NCBI GenBank assembly: GCA_009760855.2
Contig: WPIO01000003.1
Location: 14,244,001 to 14,308,000 of the forward strand
From: Cristatella mucedo
Lineage: Eukaryota; Bryozoa; Phylactolaemata; Cristatellidae
Direction of reading: 5' to 3'
Length of the DNA stretch: 64,000 nt
The position numbers and the translations under genes were made by a program. The notes beneath the pieces were generated by a model that was not told the DNA's origin, did no database searches, and saw nothing but the letters and a program-made list of their open reading frames with translations. Below, piece after piece: positions 12,156 to 23,390 of this stretch (positions are counted from its first letter, which is position 1; the number at the start of each line of letters is the position of its first letter).

Positions 12156-12293
12156 AATATAATTCATTTATATAGCGCCCCAAGAGAACTTAATCTCTAT
12201 ACAGGCGCTTCACATATGCCTCGGGGCCCGAGCCCACGACCTCCGTCAGACCTTGGTCGGGGCAAGCACCTTAACCGCTAGACCAAACCAGCT
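12156..12293 (-). mobile_element. SINE-1, antisense, near full length
   Basis: The full SINE-1 order is present on the minus strand, from GCTGGTTTGGTCTAGCGG to the hairpin tail, which ends in ATATTTTTTT. It directly abuts the LINE-B copy that begins at about 12295. Confidence 0.9.
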
Positions 12294-12294
12294 A

Positions 12295-12766
12295 GCAACG
12301 GTTACCAGTAGCCAATCTCTCCGACATAATCCCCCATCGGGCCAAGCATCGTACTACCAGCTTTTCGGAATCCAACAGTCTAGAAATACCTCGTACAAAC
12401 CTTAAATCCTTTGGAGACCGTGCATTTAGTTCATATGCTCCCAAAGCCTGGAACTCCCTCCCGACCTGCGTCAGAACATCCCCTGACCTGACCACATTTA
12501 AAAGGAACTTAAAAACACACCTATTTAGGACAGCATTTAGTGGGTCCCTGTGATTCGTCCTTCACGTGCTTATGCGTGCTGACACTGTGCACGCTGCCTC
12601 TAACCACATTTGCATGCTGACCCTGTGCATGTCATCCTTAACCATGTTATTCATTTTGTTTGTTTTTCAAGCATGATTTTACTTACCATTTAATTGCATT
12701 TCCGTTTGCAGCAAATGTAAAGCACCTAGAAAGAGATTGAGTTCTCTGAGGGAGCTTTATCAAGTA

Positions 12767-12800
<34 letters not shown>
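12295..12800 (+). mobile_element. LINE-B 3' end, sense, reference copy
   Basis: It starts in the last coding part of ORF2, where degraded KPGTPSRP text marks the family's conserved AWNSLP-like block. It passes through the 3' UTR with paired CTGACACTGTGCACG and CTGACCCTGTGCATG motifs. It ends GCAGCAAATGTAAAGCACC, AGAGATTGAGTTCTCTGAGG, TTTATCAAGTACATTATT and ATT repeats. The inverted arms around GAGTTCTC are the L2-type 3' hairpin expected to be the RT recognition site. Confidence 0.85.
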
Positions 12801-13695
12801 CCCAGGGAACCCACATAGGGTAAGAAGCCTTCATTGTTCAGGAGTATGTACAGTAAGTATGGGCTGAGGTAGGGAAGGAGGATAAAAATAGGGAGGTGGA
12901 AAGTATGAGAGAAGGAAAGACAGACAGAGACAGAGACAGAGACATAGACAGAGACATAGGGGAGGGAGGGGAGAGGAGGGATCGGGAAAGATAAGGAAGA
13001 GATTCTAAGAAAATGTGTGTGCACAGCCAGAGAATGCTTTTCCCGATAAACCTTCCAGTTGCCTCCAGCTTTAGATCACATAATCATCTTATTTAATATT
13101 AATATTAGCTTATTTAGCAGCCTTATTTGTGTCTCTACTAATTAAAGTGAGAAAGTCCATCCTTATCTGGGTCACATGGCAATAAGGCGCACTTCGGTCA
13201 AGTGGCAAGATGGCAGAGAGTTGTCTTCCGTGATAAAACTAGCACGACTCAGTGAAGCTAGTCCACAGACAGCACTGCCAAACCTTAAAATACTCATGAT
13301 TATCATTTAGAGTTCTCTGCTAGCTCATTTTTAAAACAGAATAGGCTCATCCAGAGTACATGTCTCTACCCAATATTAAGCTTGGGAGCTATCCACCATC
13401 TTGCAATGTTCTGCCCTACCTATGCTGCAAGCTGACAGCTAAATCTGCTTCTGTTCGTCAGTGCTTCATGCTGTCAAGAAAATAAGAACATAATGCAGAA
13501 CACGCGGTTCCATTTAAAACAGCTAAGGCCTAGGGTGTGCCGGTGTCGATCCATTACTCGTTCATACACTTGTTCATCTTTAGGTCGCCTGATCACAATG
13601 CTAAGTAAAGCATGATGTGCAGATCTAATGATTGTTGTCTGGACAAGTGCTAAATTGAATTAAATACTGGTGTCATGCTTAAATTTGTGCTCATG
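12801..13695. other. Unassigned sequence with a GA/CA-rich part
   Basis: 12890-12975 is purine-rich with repeated GACAGAGACA units. 13110-13135 resembles the SINE-2 3' end in antisense. No gene evidence. Confidence 0.4.
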
Positions 13696-13698
13696 CAT

Positions 13699-13818
13699 GA
13701 GTAGGCCTTAACCCAGTGGTTAAGGTGCTCGCCCCGACCAAGGTCTGGCCGGATATGTGAAGCGCCTGAGTAAAGACTAAGTTCTCTTAGGCGCTATACA
13801 AATGAATTATATTATTAC
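13699..13818 (+). mobile_element. SINE-1, sense, internal deletion
   Basis: The A-box half AACCCAGTGGTTAAGGTGCT and CCGACCAAGGTCTGGCC are followed directly by GGATATGTGAAGCGCCTGAG. The B-box segment is missing. The hairpin tail is intact. Confidence 0.8.
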
Positions 13819-13895
13819 ATCATGCACATGCGCATAAGTGCTCACGCACAGAAGCACACATATTTTGGTATGCACCTGTAAATACGACATGGCTT

Positions 13896-14034
13896 AAATA
13901 TATTTCATTTGTATAGCGCCCAATGATAACTTAATCTTTATTCAGGAGCTTCACATATGCCTCGGGGCTCGAGCACACGACCTCAGCCAGACCTTGGTCG
14001 GGGCGAGCACCTTAACCGCTGGACCAAACCAGCT
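13896..14034 (-). mobile_element. SINE-1, antisense, near full length
   Basis: All SINE-1 landmarks are in order. It lies in opposite orientation to, and 80 bases from, the previous copy. Confidence 0.88.
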
Positions 14035-14257
14035 CGGTTTGCAAAGATAGCACACCAGCACTAACTAGTGACAGTATGGTGATCCCATGACCAAGAGTCC
14101 ATAAGACAATCATGAGGACAGTGGCTTAATCTGCATGCAATAAACAGGCAAATGGTCAGAGTAAAACCACTCGCAAACTTACAGCCATGTCATCGGTTAA
14201 AACCGCATAGGCAGAAATCCTCAGAAATCAGCGGAAAGCCATCTCTAGAATGATGAC

Positions 14258-14526
14258 CTATTTAGGACAGCATTTAGTGGGTCCCTGTGATTCGTCCTTC
14301 ATGTGCTTATGCGTACTGACACTGTGCATACTGCCACTAACCACATTTCCATGCTGACCCTGTGCATGTCACCCCTAACCACGTTGTTCATGTTGTTTAT
14401 CAAGCCTGATTTTACTCACGATTCAATCGCTATTCCCTTTGCAGCAAATGTAAAGCGCCTAGGAAGAGATTGAGTTCTCTGAGGGCGCTTTATCAAGTGC
14501 ATTATTTTTATTATTATTATTATTAT
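14258..14526 (+). mobile_element. LINE-B 3' end, sense
   Basis: It begins CCTATTTAGGACAGCATTTA, as in the 12.5-kb copy, and follows it through the CTGACACTGTGCATAC and GCAGCAAATGTAAAGCGCC blocks to ATT repeats. Only the 3' UTR is present, so it is strongly 5' truncated. Confidence 0.85.
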
Positions 14527-16204
14527 GGTCACACAGTTTTTGATAACTGGTATATGGGAGTTAGTGATATGCTGAAAACTAGTGGCAATTTGGGTTGGCA
14601 TTTGGTTGGATTGCAGAGAGCTTCTTGTTTTCAAATAGAATACCTTAAGTTGGCAATGTTGTAGTGAAGAAGGCCATTAGCCGATCACTTGTCCACCTCA
14701 AACTAAGCAGCTGTTTCTACCTATTGTAGGTCATGCTTCCATGGTTAATCGTATCGTATGCAACCTTTGATTTCCACATCCTTTTCATCATGCCTAAACA
14801 GCCTTCAATTATGTTGCTGGGGGTAGTAGTTATTTAAAAGTAAATGGAGTACACCAATGTCTGTTGGTGAAAGCAGTGCCATTTCTACAATTTCTCTGCC
14901 ACTAGCAAAACTTACAATTTCTATTCTTTCTAAAGCTCATTAGTGGCCGGGCAGAAGTACCCACCACAGTTCCACACAAAGACTAGCTCTGACTGCCAAT
15001 AGTTCTGCCAGTGTAGACATAGCTAGTTTGATCACGAGGTAAGTTCGTGGAGACTCTAAACTTAATCTTAATTGGTCTAGATAGAGCTTTAGCTAGGGCT
15101 CATTAGAGACTTCGGCAAGATTCCGTGGCGACCAGTTCTAATTAAGCATCTATATGCAACAGCAGAGCCACACACAGAGCCTAGGCAGCTGTGTGAGGGA
15201 AATCCGAGCTGAGCCTGATTGCTTTCTGGGTGGTTTTGTAGTCAGCATGCCGTGCTGTCATAGGACTGCTCTACCAGCTGGCTTTCCTCTTGCTGTAGAT
15301 TTCAAGTCAGAGCAGCATATGACAAGCAGACGAGAACCATTAGTAAATCGATAGCCGTTATGCCCTCCCTAGGCACGAGGAGCTCCAAATCAAGAGCACT
15401 CAAAGCCCATAAAAGTACCATGCTGCTCTTCACTTTTTATCAATTGTTCTTGTGGAAGGGTCAAAGTGTGTGTGCTCATGTAATGCGTGACTGGCGTAAA
15501 AAGTTCATTGAATTTTGATCTCATGGGAATTCTTTGGCGAAGCATTGGATGAAAGTTTTCTTCGGCAGGACCAATGAGCAGCGCAAGCTGAGGTACACCG
15601 GCTTCAACACTAGTAGCTTAGAGCTTTTAGGAGGAAGCCATGACTACTAAGTAATGTGTGGCATATATTTGCATGGTATTAAATCGTGCCACACTCAAAT
15701 GAGCAAGGTGCCTCGTTACTTAATCAGGTACATTTTTAGTGCATGTTGTTTAAGATGGGTGAGTAGACATTGCCTTTGCAACTCTAACCTGCTCGTTGAA
15801 CACAATCTTTGCTTGCAGTGCAAAACACTCTGAAGACACAGTGAGCCATGAGTAAAAAGGTCATCTTGACTAACTATCTTTTCACTTACCTAAAGGCTGT
15901 GATGTCAAGAGGCTCTCGGGAAAAATGTCTATGGTCAGGTCTCTCAATATACAGGTTTTTCTATAACTATGCACCACAGGCAATTCTCGGGTTTGAGTTT
16001 CCTATCAGCAACATTGCTTGACAGCTTCGGAGCTTCATACAAATTTTAAAATTTCACCCATTGATCATCAGATAGTTGGTGTCTTAGCAACAAGACATGA
16101 TCAGACAGCACCAATTCAAATAAATACACATATATCTGCAGATCAGGATAGTTTTTACTTAAGTTTTTTTTACCTTCTTCTTTACCTATATTGTAAAAGT
16201 GAAA
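14527..16204. other. Unassigned sequence, about 1.7 kb
   Basis: No domain or repeat recognised. All open frames are under 80 codons. Confidence 0.35.
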
Positions 16205-16277
16205 GGTCATTTCCCTTTGCAGCAAATGTAAAGCGCCTAGAAAGAGATTGAGTTCTCTGAGGGTGCTTTATCAAGTG

Positions 16278-16316
<39 letters not shown>

Positions 16317-16318
16317 GC
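16205..16318 (+). mobile_element. LINE-B 3' tail, sense
   Basis: TTCCCTTTGCAGCAAATGTA, CGCCTAGAAAGAGATTGAG and TTTATCAAGTGCATT are followed by about 16 ATT-type units. This is a short 5'-truncated insertion. Confidence 0.85.
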
Positions 16319-16529
16319 CTAAGTAAGTCATCAATAGTAAATGCACTGATTTGTGGAATGACCATCTTGAGCAGGCGATGTGTCTGAAAGTATATCCTTG
16401 CTTTAAGTATGCAATGAATGATGAATGACAATCTGCTTCCAATAGGCTTTCTAGAAGCAAAACCTTACTGGCCGACCACTTCAGCTGTACACAATTGAAA
16501 GCTTGTATGATATCAGTACAGACACTGTC

Positions 16530-16670
16530 TCTACTATTGCTGCTGCAGACCTCACTACTACGGCTGCAAAAGCAGCAGCGGCAGCATCGGCACCAGCACC
16601 AGCTTCACCATCAGCTGCAGCTGCAACAACTGCAGCAGTGTCAGCAGTAGAAATTGCTGCTTCATGGCCT
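16530..16670. repeat. Imperfect GCA/GCT trinucleotide tract
   Basis: GCA/GCT-rich sequence that translates as alanine-rich on both strands. There is no flanking domain, so it reads as a low-complexity repeat and not as a protein. Confidence 0.7.
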
Positions 16671-17709
16671 TCACCTGATGGCGAATAGATTCGAAACACA
16701 TTTTAAGGGTCGTTTTTTAATGGGCAAACAATAATTCTAAAAGTAGATTTAAAGTATATCATCAACATGCTAAGATCTTGCTGGAATGACCTGATTCCAA
16801 CAGAGTTCGTTTTCTACGGATGGCTTTTCGATACCACTGTGCCCTAGAAAGCATACTCTGATTGCCTCTTCAGAGGCTGCTCTTTGTAGAGTTTTTGCTA
16901 TTCCAAAGCGCTCACAAAGCAGCTGGGCAGCCGCGAATTCATGCCGAGTTCAGTGTCACTGTTTTTGATAAATATTGATATCGGGATGGCCTCCTACATT
17001 TGATCAATCTAATTGTTCGAGACAAGATGGACCGGTCAAAGCAACTAGACAAGTCTTATTTGCTGGCTTCTGGCCCAATTCTGCTTCTATTGATAGGCCG
17101 ATCTCTGGAGCTTGCACTTTTTTCCGGGTGAAATATTCAGAATGCCCCGCGACGTTACCGTGGATTGTGATCGGCTACCATAGCTCACTGTGTACACACA
17201 TGTAAAAAGGCAAACGTCTAGGCTCATTATAAGTGTGACAGTGCAGGTTCTCCTTGCATATTAAGCGGTCTGTCACTAAAGGTTGCAATACGATGCAAAT
17301 CGATGCTGTCCTGATCTAGCAGACTGCCTTAGGGTCAATAGCATCATGCAGCCGATATCACCATCGGCTTCTTCAGGTGTAGAATGCCCCAACTACACCG
17401 AAATACAACTTCTGTGTGGCTAAGTGTTACATGCAAGTTTTAGAACACTTAGGTCATGGATAAGATTGCCATTGCTCTAAACCATTTGCTCTGCAACACG
17501 AAGATGAGGACTAGTTGGTAGAAACAAATCCAGGTATTCTATCACTCCACCTAGGCTCACTGCATTCTCAAGAGTATCTCATGAAAACAGGCATTTGTAC
17601 CAATCATAACAATGCAGCAAATAGAATACGTCCATAGGATAGTGGATCAGCCATTGATGGCTGCAAGGAAGACTAGACATAGCCGTGGTGGTAGCTTAAG
17701 TGGCACCAT
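16671..17709. other. Unassigned sequence
   Basis: No recognisable coding domain or repeat. Confidence 0.3.
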
Positions 17710-17890
17710 TAGAAGTGGTGGAGGTCGCAGCAGCAGTAGCAGACAGCTGCAGGCAGCACCAGCTGGCTGCACCAGTAGGCAGCAACAGCAGACACCAGTA
17801 CCAGCAAGCAGGCAGGTGGGCGGTGGCAGCAGCAGCAACAGCAGCAATAACAGCAGAAGCAGCAATGCCGGCAGCACCAGCATTTGCTTG
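17710..17890. repeat. Imperfect CAG/GCA tract
   Basis: About 180 bases dominated by CAG, GCA and CAC units. Frames across it read as Gln/Ser-, Ala- or Leu/Cys-rich low-complexity peptides depending on frame. Confidence 0.75.
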
Positions 17891-19653
17891 ATCCGTCTGA
17901 GAAACCCGACACTTCTGATCAAACCAGATTGCTCGATACAGCCAGTGTAGCTTGGCAGGTGATAACCTGGCATTCTTAGAGGTGTGTGCCAGCCACAGCA
18001 ATAAGTAGTACCTGAGTGTTGGAATCCCTGTTGATATGCTTTTAGTGATATCCGAAGGATCACACGTCCTACCTGACCGATCGAAGTGTACTTACTTCGG
18101 AGCTTACCGTGCTACTCAGAAAATACTTAAGCTGCTGTGCAGTTGCCTCACGTGAGAATCTTCTGCAGCACCTTGCCGTAGATGCTTGCTTATAGAATCA
18201 AACGCCTTTCCTAATGTCAGGCTAATGACACGATAGGAAAGTGCTCATCACATTTTCTCTTGTTGGTAGCCACTATTGCTTGCGCAGCAGCTCAATGGTT
18301 ACCTTGATCTGTAGCTTGAGGACTCCAGGCGCCAGCTCCTATTGCCCCTGCTTCGGATGACCTTCTCGGCCTTTCGCCAGCACGTGGGGCTGGTCGGTCA
18401 AGCACATCTTTCTGTATCTCATTCTCGATGTCAAAATCCATGTCAGAAGTAAGCCTGCAGACTGTGACCTCTTCCCAGCAGTCTGAAGAAGCTATGGATA
18501 CTTAAGCACCCAGAGCACCTGCAAGACGTCATCACATCGGCAAGAATAAGACAACATGCGACCATTGTGGCTGCCAAGACAACTGACTACTGGCCGTGGT
18601 TGATAGCAAGCTGTCAGGAATTCAGGGCCACGGCTATTCTGATTCTTACCTAGCTCCATTTCGGTTCACTTTTTGGCTCAGGCTGACTAGCTGGGGAGAC
18701 CACTCCGGCTGATGCCAAGCCGTGCAGCAAAGAGCACGAAGAAGCGACCGATAGGGAATGCCACAATCTGCCCCGCACAAGCTGCTGCTCTGTACTGGCT
18801 CTCTGGCTCTCTTGTGGCTTCGAGGATTTGCCTAATTGAGACTAGCCGTTTGGCCTCGTGCCTAATCAAAGGCTGCTTTCCCGGCTGCCAGAGCGGAAGT
18901 ACTAGTAGATAGCCTTCTCACTCATTGCACACGAGCTGCCGGGTGCTGGTAGAGTGCTGGATACTGATACTGCAGTGGCTGCAGCTGCGCATGCCAAGAC
19001 CTGTCTGGCCACCGAGAGGACAAGAGCAGGAGCAAGCAGTCGAGCTTGCTGCACCGTCCCTGCCCGACCGTACAAGGCCGGCATCTCTGCGGTCGACGGT
19101 CTGCCAACTGCGATTGAAATGGCTTCAGTGCTCGAGACAGCTAAGCCGATGGCCACAGCCAGGCGTTTAGCCGCTGTTTCATACAGCCTTAGCTGCCTTC
19201 TACAGTCATCGGTCCCGATTGGTAGGCCTTCCCATCAAGGAAAGGCATGAGTTAATACAGCCTAATATCATAATTGTTCTGATCAGCAGCCTACGGCTTA
19301 GCGATGCCATCTGTGCGACGGAAATGGGCAAGCGCAAGAATCCGTGCCCCTAAATAAACAGTCGCCGAGGTTCAGTAAGTCTGGCCAACTCCCAAGAGTC
19401 TCGGCCAGAGCAGAATAGAGATTGGAGCCGGTATTCCAAGTACTTGAATTAGGCTCAACAGCAGGCCAAAATATACTGGCATCAATTATTTACTGATGAG
19501 TAAGACTGCACTACAAGGCCAAAATCAGGTTCAGGATAGCCTGCGATCAACCGGTGCAAGCAGGACTTTTTGATAGCCGAACGGACTATATTTCGATCAA
19601 GCCAACATTGCTTGGCGTCGGGAAAAGAAGAGGAGGGAAGAAGAGGCAGAGAG

Positions 19654-19655
<2 letters not shown>
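17891..19655. other. Unassigned sequence with weak GCA-rich stretch
   Basis: Part of this (18900-19250) is G+C-richer, with Ala-rich overlapping frames of up to 98 codons on both strands. No domain, signal peptide or splice framework was found. A host exon cannot be excluded but is not supported. Confidence 0.35.

Positions 19656-19711
<56 letters not shown>
19656..19711. repeat. GA microsatellite
   Basis: Pure GA run inside a broader purine-rich tract (19620-19790). Confidence 0.95.
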
Positions 19712-19713
<2 letters not shown>

Positions 19714-19825
19714 AAGAGATGGAGGAGAGAGAAAGAGAGGGAGAGAGGGAAATGAGAGAGTGGAAAGGGGAGCAGGATGTACTAGAGAAAGAACGGGTAA
19801 ATTAAGAGGTGGTCAAAGAGAGGTG

Positions 19826-19831
<6 letters not shown>

Positions 19832-19910
<79 letters not shown>
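19832..19910. repeat. GA microsatellite
   Basis: About 79 bases of GA. It is the second array of this kind within 200 bases. Confidence 0.95.
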
Positions 19911-19912
<2 letters not shown>

Positions 19913-20342
19913 TAACTGGATCAGAGCCAGAACCTGTTTAACTGGTATCATTCACCCCGAGCAGAAACAACGGCCTCCCTCCCCACTGCTCTGCTCGGGC
20001 AAGTGACTCTGAGCATGTTGACCCCAAGGCACTGTAACGAACTACCACTAATAGATGCCTGCATGCCACCACCACTGAAATTGCCAAAAACGCAGCAGCA
20101 GCAGCAGCAGCAATTGATACTTGCCTGCAGCACTGCAGCAAGCTTCACCTGAAGCTGACAGCAGTAGGCACACAACAAAACCTGTGCTTGCAGGCTCTGA
20201 AGCCCATCGGCCGGAGCTTAGGTGAAATTCGATGCCAAGCCGGCTTAGAAGTAATATAAACAGCTTCTAAGTCGGGCCGACAGCGACTAGCTGACCAGTC
20301 AAGTGGCATGGAATGACAATATGCATGCATGTCAAGGCTGTT

Positions 20343-20402
20343 GAAACGCCCATTCCTTGCCTCTCCAGTAGACTGACTGGAGAGGCAAGGAATGGGCGTT
20401 TC
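20343..20402. repeat. Perfect 27-bp inverted repeat with 6-base spacer
   Basis: The left arm 20343-20369 and right arm 20376-20402 are exact reverse complements, separated by AGACTG. No similar sequence occurs elsewhere in the window. It could form a very stable hairpin in DNA or RNA. It may be a genuine fold-back or a local template-switch duplication. Confidence 0.95.
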
Positions 20403-20794
20403 TGTACGTTTTGGCAGCTTTCTCATTGGGTTCGGAAGATTCAAAAACCTTACCCGCTGGCTTCCTCGTAGGATGCCGGTCACTTATGTGAACTTGCCGA
20501 TGGCGGGTACAGAAGAAACCGATTTCGTTCTGTAAGGTTATTTCTACTATCAAAATGACCCAGCTACTATGCATTCGGTGGCTGCAAGTATCGGCAATGT
20601 AAGCACATATTTTGCACAAGTCTCGTTGTTCCGTCATCACTGTCCCGTGTACCACAGTGCTACAGCAATCTTTATCTAGGCTTTTTTGTATTTAGTTGCC
20701 CATTACTTTAAGAGTGACCACGGCGCTCGCCACAAGAGATGTCGATTCACATTTTTTCTCTAAAGAGTGACACGGTGCATTAATGGTAATAACA
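20403..20794. other. Unassigned sequence
   Basis: A 107-codon minus frame crosses the inverted repeat, but it has no motif. Confidence 0.3.
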
Positions 20795-20868
20795 ATAAGA
20801 AAAAGTCATTTGTATTGTTCCCTAAGAGAACATATCCTCTTTCTAGGCACCTTACATATGCATTGTTT
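20795..20868 (-). mobile_element. SINE-1/LINE-B tail fragment, antisense
   Basis: TCATTTGTATTGTTCCCTAA, GAGAACATATCCTCTTTCT and AGGCACCTTACATATG are the reverse complement of the shared hairpin tail. Confidence 0.6.
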
Positions 20869-21269
20869 CTAACTTTCCTATTTGCTACACTACCAAAATC
20901 CACGGGCTCTTTAGAGCAATCTTAACCACTATTCAATGATAGATGGCATGTGGTTTGTGATGGTGGACAAAGACATTTGACTGAAGCAGAGCTCAGGTAT
21001 CTTGAAAGTAAAGCAAAATATAACCTAACTCTATCTGAGGGAGCTAGAAGATCAACGGATTATTGCATGAGGGTTATTAACTTAAAAGGATTGCACAAGA
21101 GCTGCAAATACGTCAGTTCAAGTTTCAGCATTCATTGGGTGCTAAAAAATCAAAAAGTAAGTTATAGTATGGCCATCAGGGCATGGTTTCTTTTTGCACT
21201 TAGGGTTATTAATGCTCCCGAATACTTGTGCATACAAGTTGGTCTAGCCTGGCAGAGGAGAGGCAATGC
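20869..21269. other. Unassigned sequence
   Basis: It includes a 109-codon plus frame (20950-21279) with no recognisable motif. Confidence 0.3.
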
Positions 21270-22330
21270 CTCGGTTTAGCTGCATTTAGAGACATGTGTT
21301 GTCTGAAGCACATCTGTCTGCAACAAGCATCTGCTACCCAGGGATGAAGGGAAGAAGGGCGTATTAGCCCATATAGAATTGGATGTAATCCGTGAGTTGC
21401 TTTTATCGTTATTCCATTTAAGAAAATTTGTTTCTATCCGAGTGGGAATGCCAGCAGTACCCCGAGGCAAGAGCGTTGAGAGAGCTTGAGGTGCTGGACG
21501 CAGGTAGAGATCAACCACAGGTACAGCTATGTTTCATTACAATGAAAGTCCAGATTGTGCACTAGCACTACTGGCACTAGCTCGGATCTCTGGGGTACCC
21601 CACACCTCAGAGGCTCATCGAATGGCTGTTGATCGTTGACATTATTACTTTATAGCAGTGGTTCTCAACCTACCAAATGCCGCGACCCTTTAATACAGTT
21701 CCTCATGTTGCGGCAACCCCCAACCATACAATTATTGTGTGGAAAATGTGGAAATGCGTATTTTCTGATGGTCTTAGGCGACCCATGTGAAAGGGTTGTT
21801 CGACCTCCAAAGGGATCGCGACAGACTGGTTGAGAACAGCTGCTCTATAGTCTCCCATTGAGATAGGACCCACCCCATCGCAGTGCAGTGCCAGCGATGC
21901 CTAGGCGAGATGAGGGGTGCTCAAGAAGGACTTGGGGATCGATAGTAGCAGATGCTGCTGAAAGATTGAGCAAAACAAGCAGAGAGGCTGCACCTGACTC
22001 TGCATTCCTGTGAAAGTCTCTATACGCTCTCAGCAATGCTGACTCTGTAGAGTGACTACTACTAAAACCAGACTGGAATTTCCGTGCTAGTTTTGAAATT
22101 TTGATAAAATAAATTTGCTGGTATGCTACTACTCGTTGCAGTGTCTTTGATAGGAACCGCAGTAGGAAGGCTTTGGCATGTCACGAGAGGGAGGCTCTCA
22201 GTTTTCTTTAGGTGGGGATAAAAAGACTGACGAAGCTGCACACCTGCTGCACACTCACTGTGGATCTGTTTCTGGAGGAAGCCACCAAACTTTTTAGAGG
22301 GCTATTTTACAGGAGATATAGAAGTAATTC
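21270..22330 (-). mobile_element. LINE-B-type RT, antisense, split by a SPIN-like MITE
   Basis: On the minus strand an RT N-terminal part reads QSGFSSSHSTES near 22060 and LLNLSAASATIDPQVLLEH near 21950. These correspond to the HSTE and LDLSAAFDTID blocks of CR1/L2 RTs, with AFD degraded to ASA. The sequence resumes below 21640 with QLYLW text of the active-site block and its downstream region. Stops and frameshifts are frequent. The element is interrupted at 21656-21842 by a hAT MITE. Confidence 0.75.
21656..21842. mobile_element. SPIN-like non-autonomous hAT MITE, copy 1
   Basis: The 187-bp element begins CAGTGGTTCTCAACCT and ends GGTTGAGAACAGCTG, so the termini are inverted. Inside it reads GCCGCGACCCTTTAATACAG, TTCCTCATGTTG, ACCCCCAACCATA and GGTCTTAGGCGACCC. 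From memory this is the consensus layout of SPIN ('Space Invader') hAT MITEs. The flanks are CTTTATAG (21648-21655) and CTCTATAG (21843-21850), an 8-bp target-site duplication with one mismatch, as expected for hAT. Confidence 0.88.
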
Positions 22331-22629
22331 CACTGCACAAGTCAAGTGAGGCCTGCATGCCGTGTGCTCGGGTATCAAGCATGAGGCTAAAATCGGAGTT
22401 AGTACGTACACATTTGACTTCAGAGATACAATTATTATCATAATTATAGCCCTTCTGAGATGGCTGCTCCGTCGAAGCTTCAGAATGTTTCTATAGTGGG
22501 GAATGCATTTTTATTTATGATGGGAATAAGTAATACTAGTTATGATAATAAAAAAAATACATTACGGGATGTGCCCTTCTATCCCCGAGCAGTTCCGAGC
22601 GGCTCGCTTGAGAGAGAGAACCAAAGCCT
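22331..22629. other. Unassigned sequence
   Basis: Nothing recognised. It may hold the decayed upstream part of the antisense LINE. Confidence 0.3.
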
Positions 22630-22736
22630 TTCTAGTGCCCTCTTCCTTTGCAGCAAATGTAAGGTACCCAGAAAGAGATTGGGTTCTCTGAGGGTGCTTT
22701 ATCAAGTGTATTATTATTATTATTATTATTATTATC
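22630..22736 (+). mobile_element. LINE-B 3' tail, sense
   Basis: CTTTGCAGCAAATGTAAGG, CCCAGAAAGAGATTGGG, CTTTATCAAGTGTATT and ATT repeats follow the LINE-B tail closely. Confidence 0.8.
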
Positions 22737-23256
22737 AAGAACAAAACCACCAATACGTTTACCATCACAGCAGCTTTACATCCTGTGAAACAGGCGATTG
22801 TTGGTGGCAAACTTCGCGACTGGCATAACAAATCGCAGCCTCAGCCGCGTCATCCCTATTTTCTCTATTCCGGCACCACATAGCTGCCAGATAAGCAACA
22901 TTTTTTTATTATTAAAGAACTCGGAACTTCACAGCAGCAGTATTCTTTAGAACACCGACTGCTTTCAGGGCAATGCCTGCTTGTAAGGATTACCATTTCT
23001 TTATCCACAGTGTAGCTCTAAGGTTTCTGACCCTAAATCATTCAGTAGCTTCAGGTAAAATGGGCACGAATTGAAAGAAAGAGCTACTGTCGGTTAGCTA
23101 AGCTATGAGGGCAGCAAACTATGTGTGATGTCATGCTTCCGGTTAAGTGAGGTCGTGCCTGCCTAATGTCAAGATTTAGGTCGTCCCTGAAAAAATTCCT
23201 GGCCTATGGCCTGGTGCTGGATGGGGATTGACTGGGTTGGGACAAAAGAGTGACTT
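22737..23256. other. Unassigned sequence
   Basis: No recognisable feature. Confidence 0.3.
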
Positions 23257-23390
23257 CCTGGTTTGGTCACGTGGTTAGATGCTCCCCTTTAACAACCAAG
23301 GTCGTGGGCTCAAGTCTTTTAGGGTGTGTAAAGCATCTGCATAGAGGTCAAGCTCTCTTAGGGTGCAATACAAATGAATTATATTTTAAG
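23257..23390 (+). mobile_element. SINE-1, sense, diverged
   Basis: CCTGGTTTGGTCACGTGGTT, GGTCGTGGGCTCAAGTC and GTGTAAAGCATCTGCATAG are present, followed by CTCTTAGGGTGCAATACAAA and the tail. Gaps lie in the middle of the head. Confidence 0.75.

Noticed and set aside
16481-16699. Alanine-rich frames on both strands
   Set aside because: They follow from a GCA/GCT low-complexity tract and have no adjoining domain or splice evidence.
17612-18063. Gln/Ser-rich and Leu-rich frames of 112-138 codons
   Set aside because: They are frame-dependent translations of imperfect CAG repeats.
19938-20178. Cysteine-rich minus frames
   Set aside because: The Cys run is the reverse complement of a short GCA repeat at 20093-20111.
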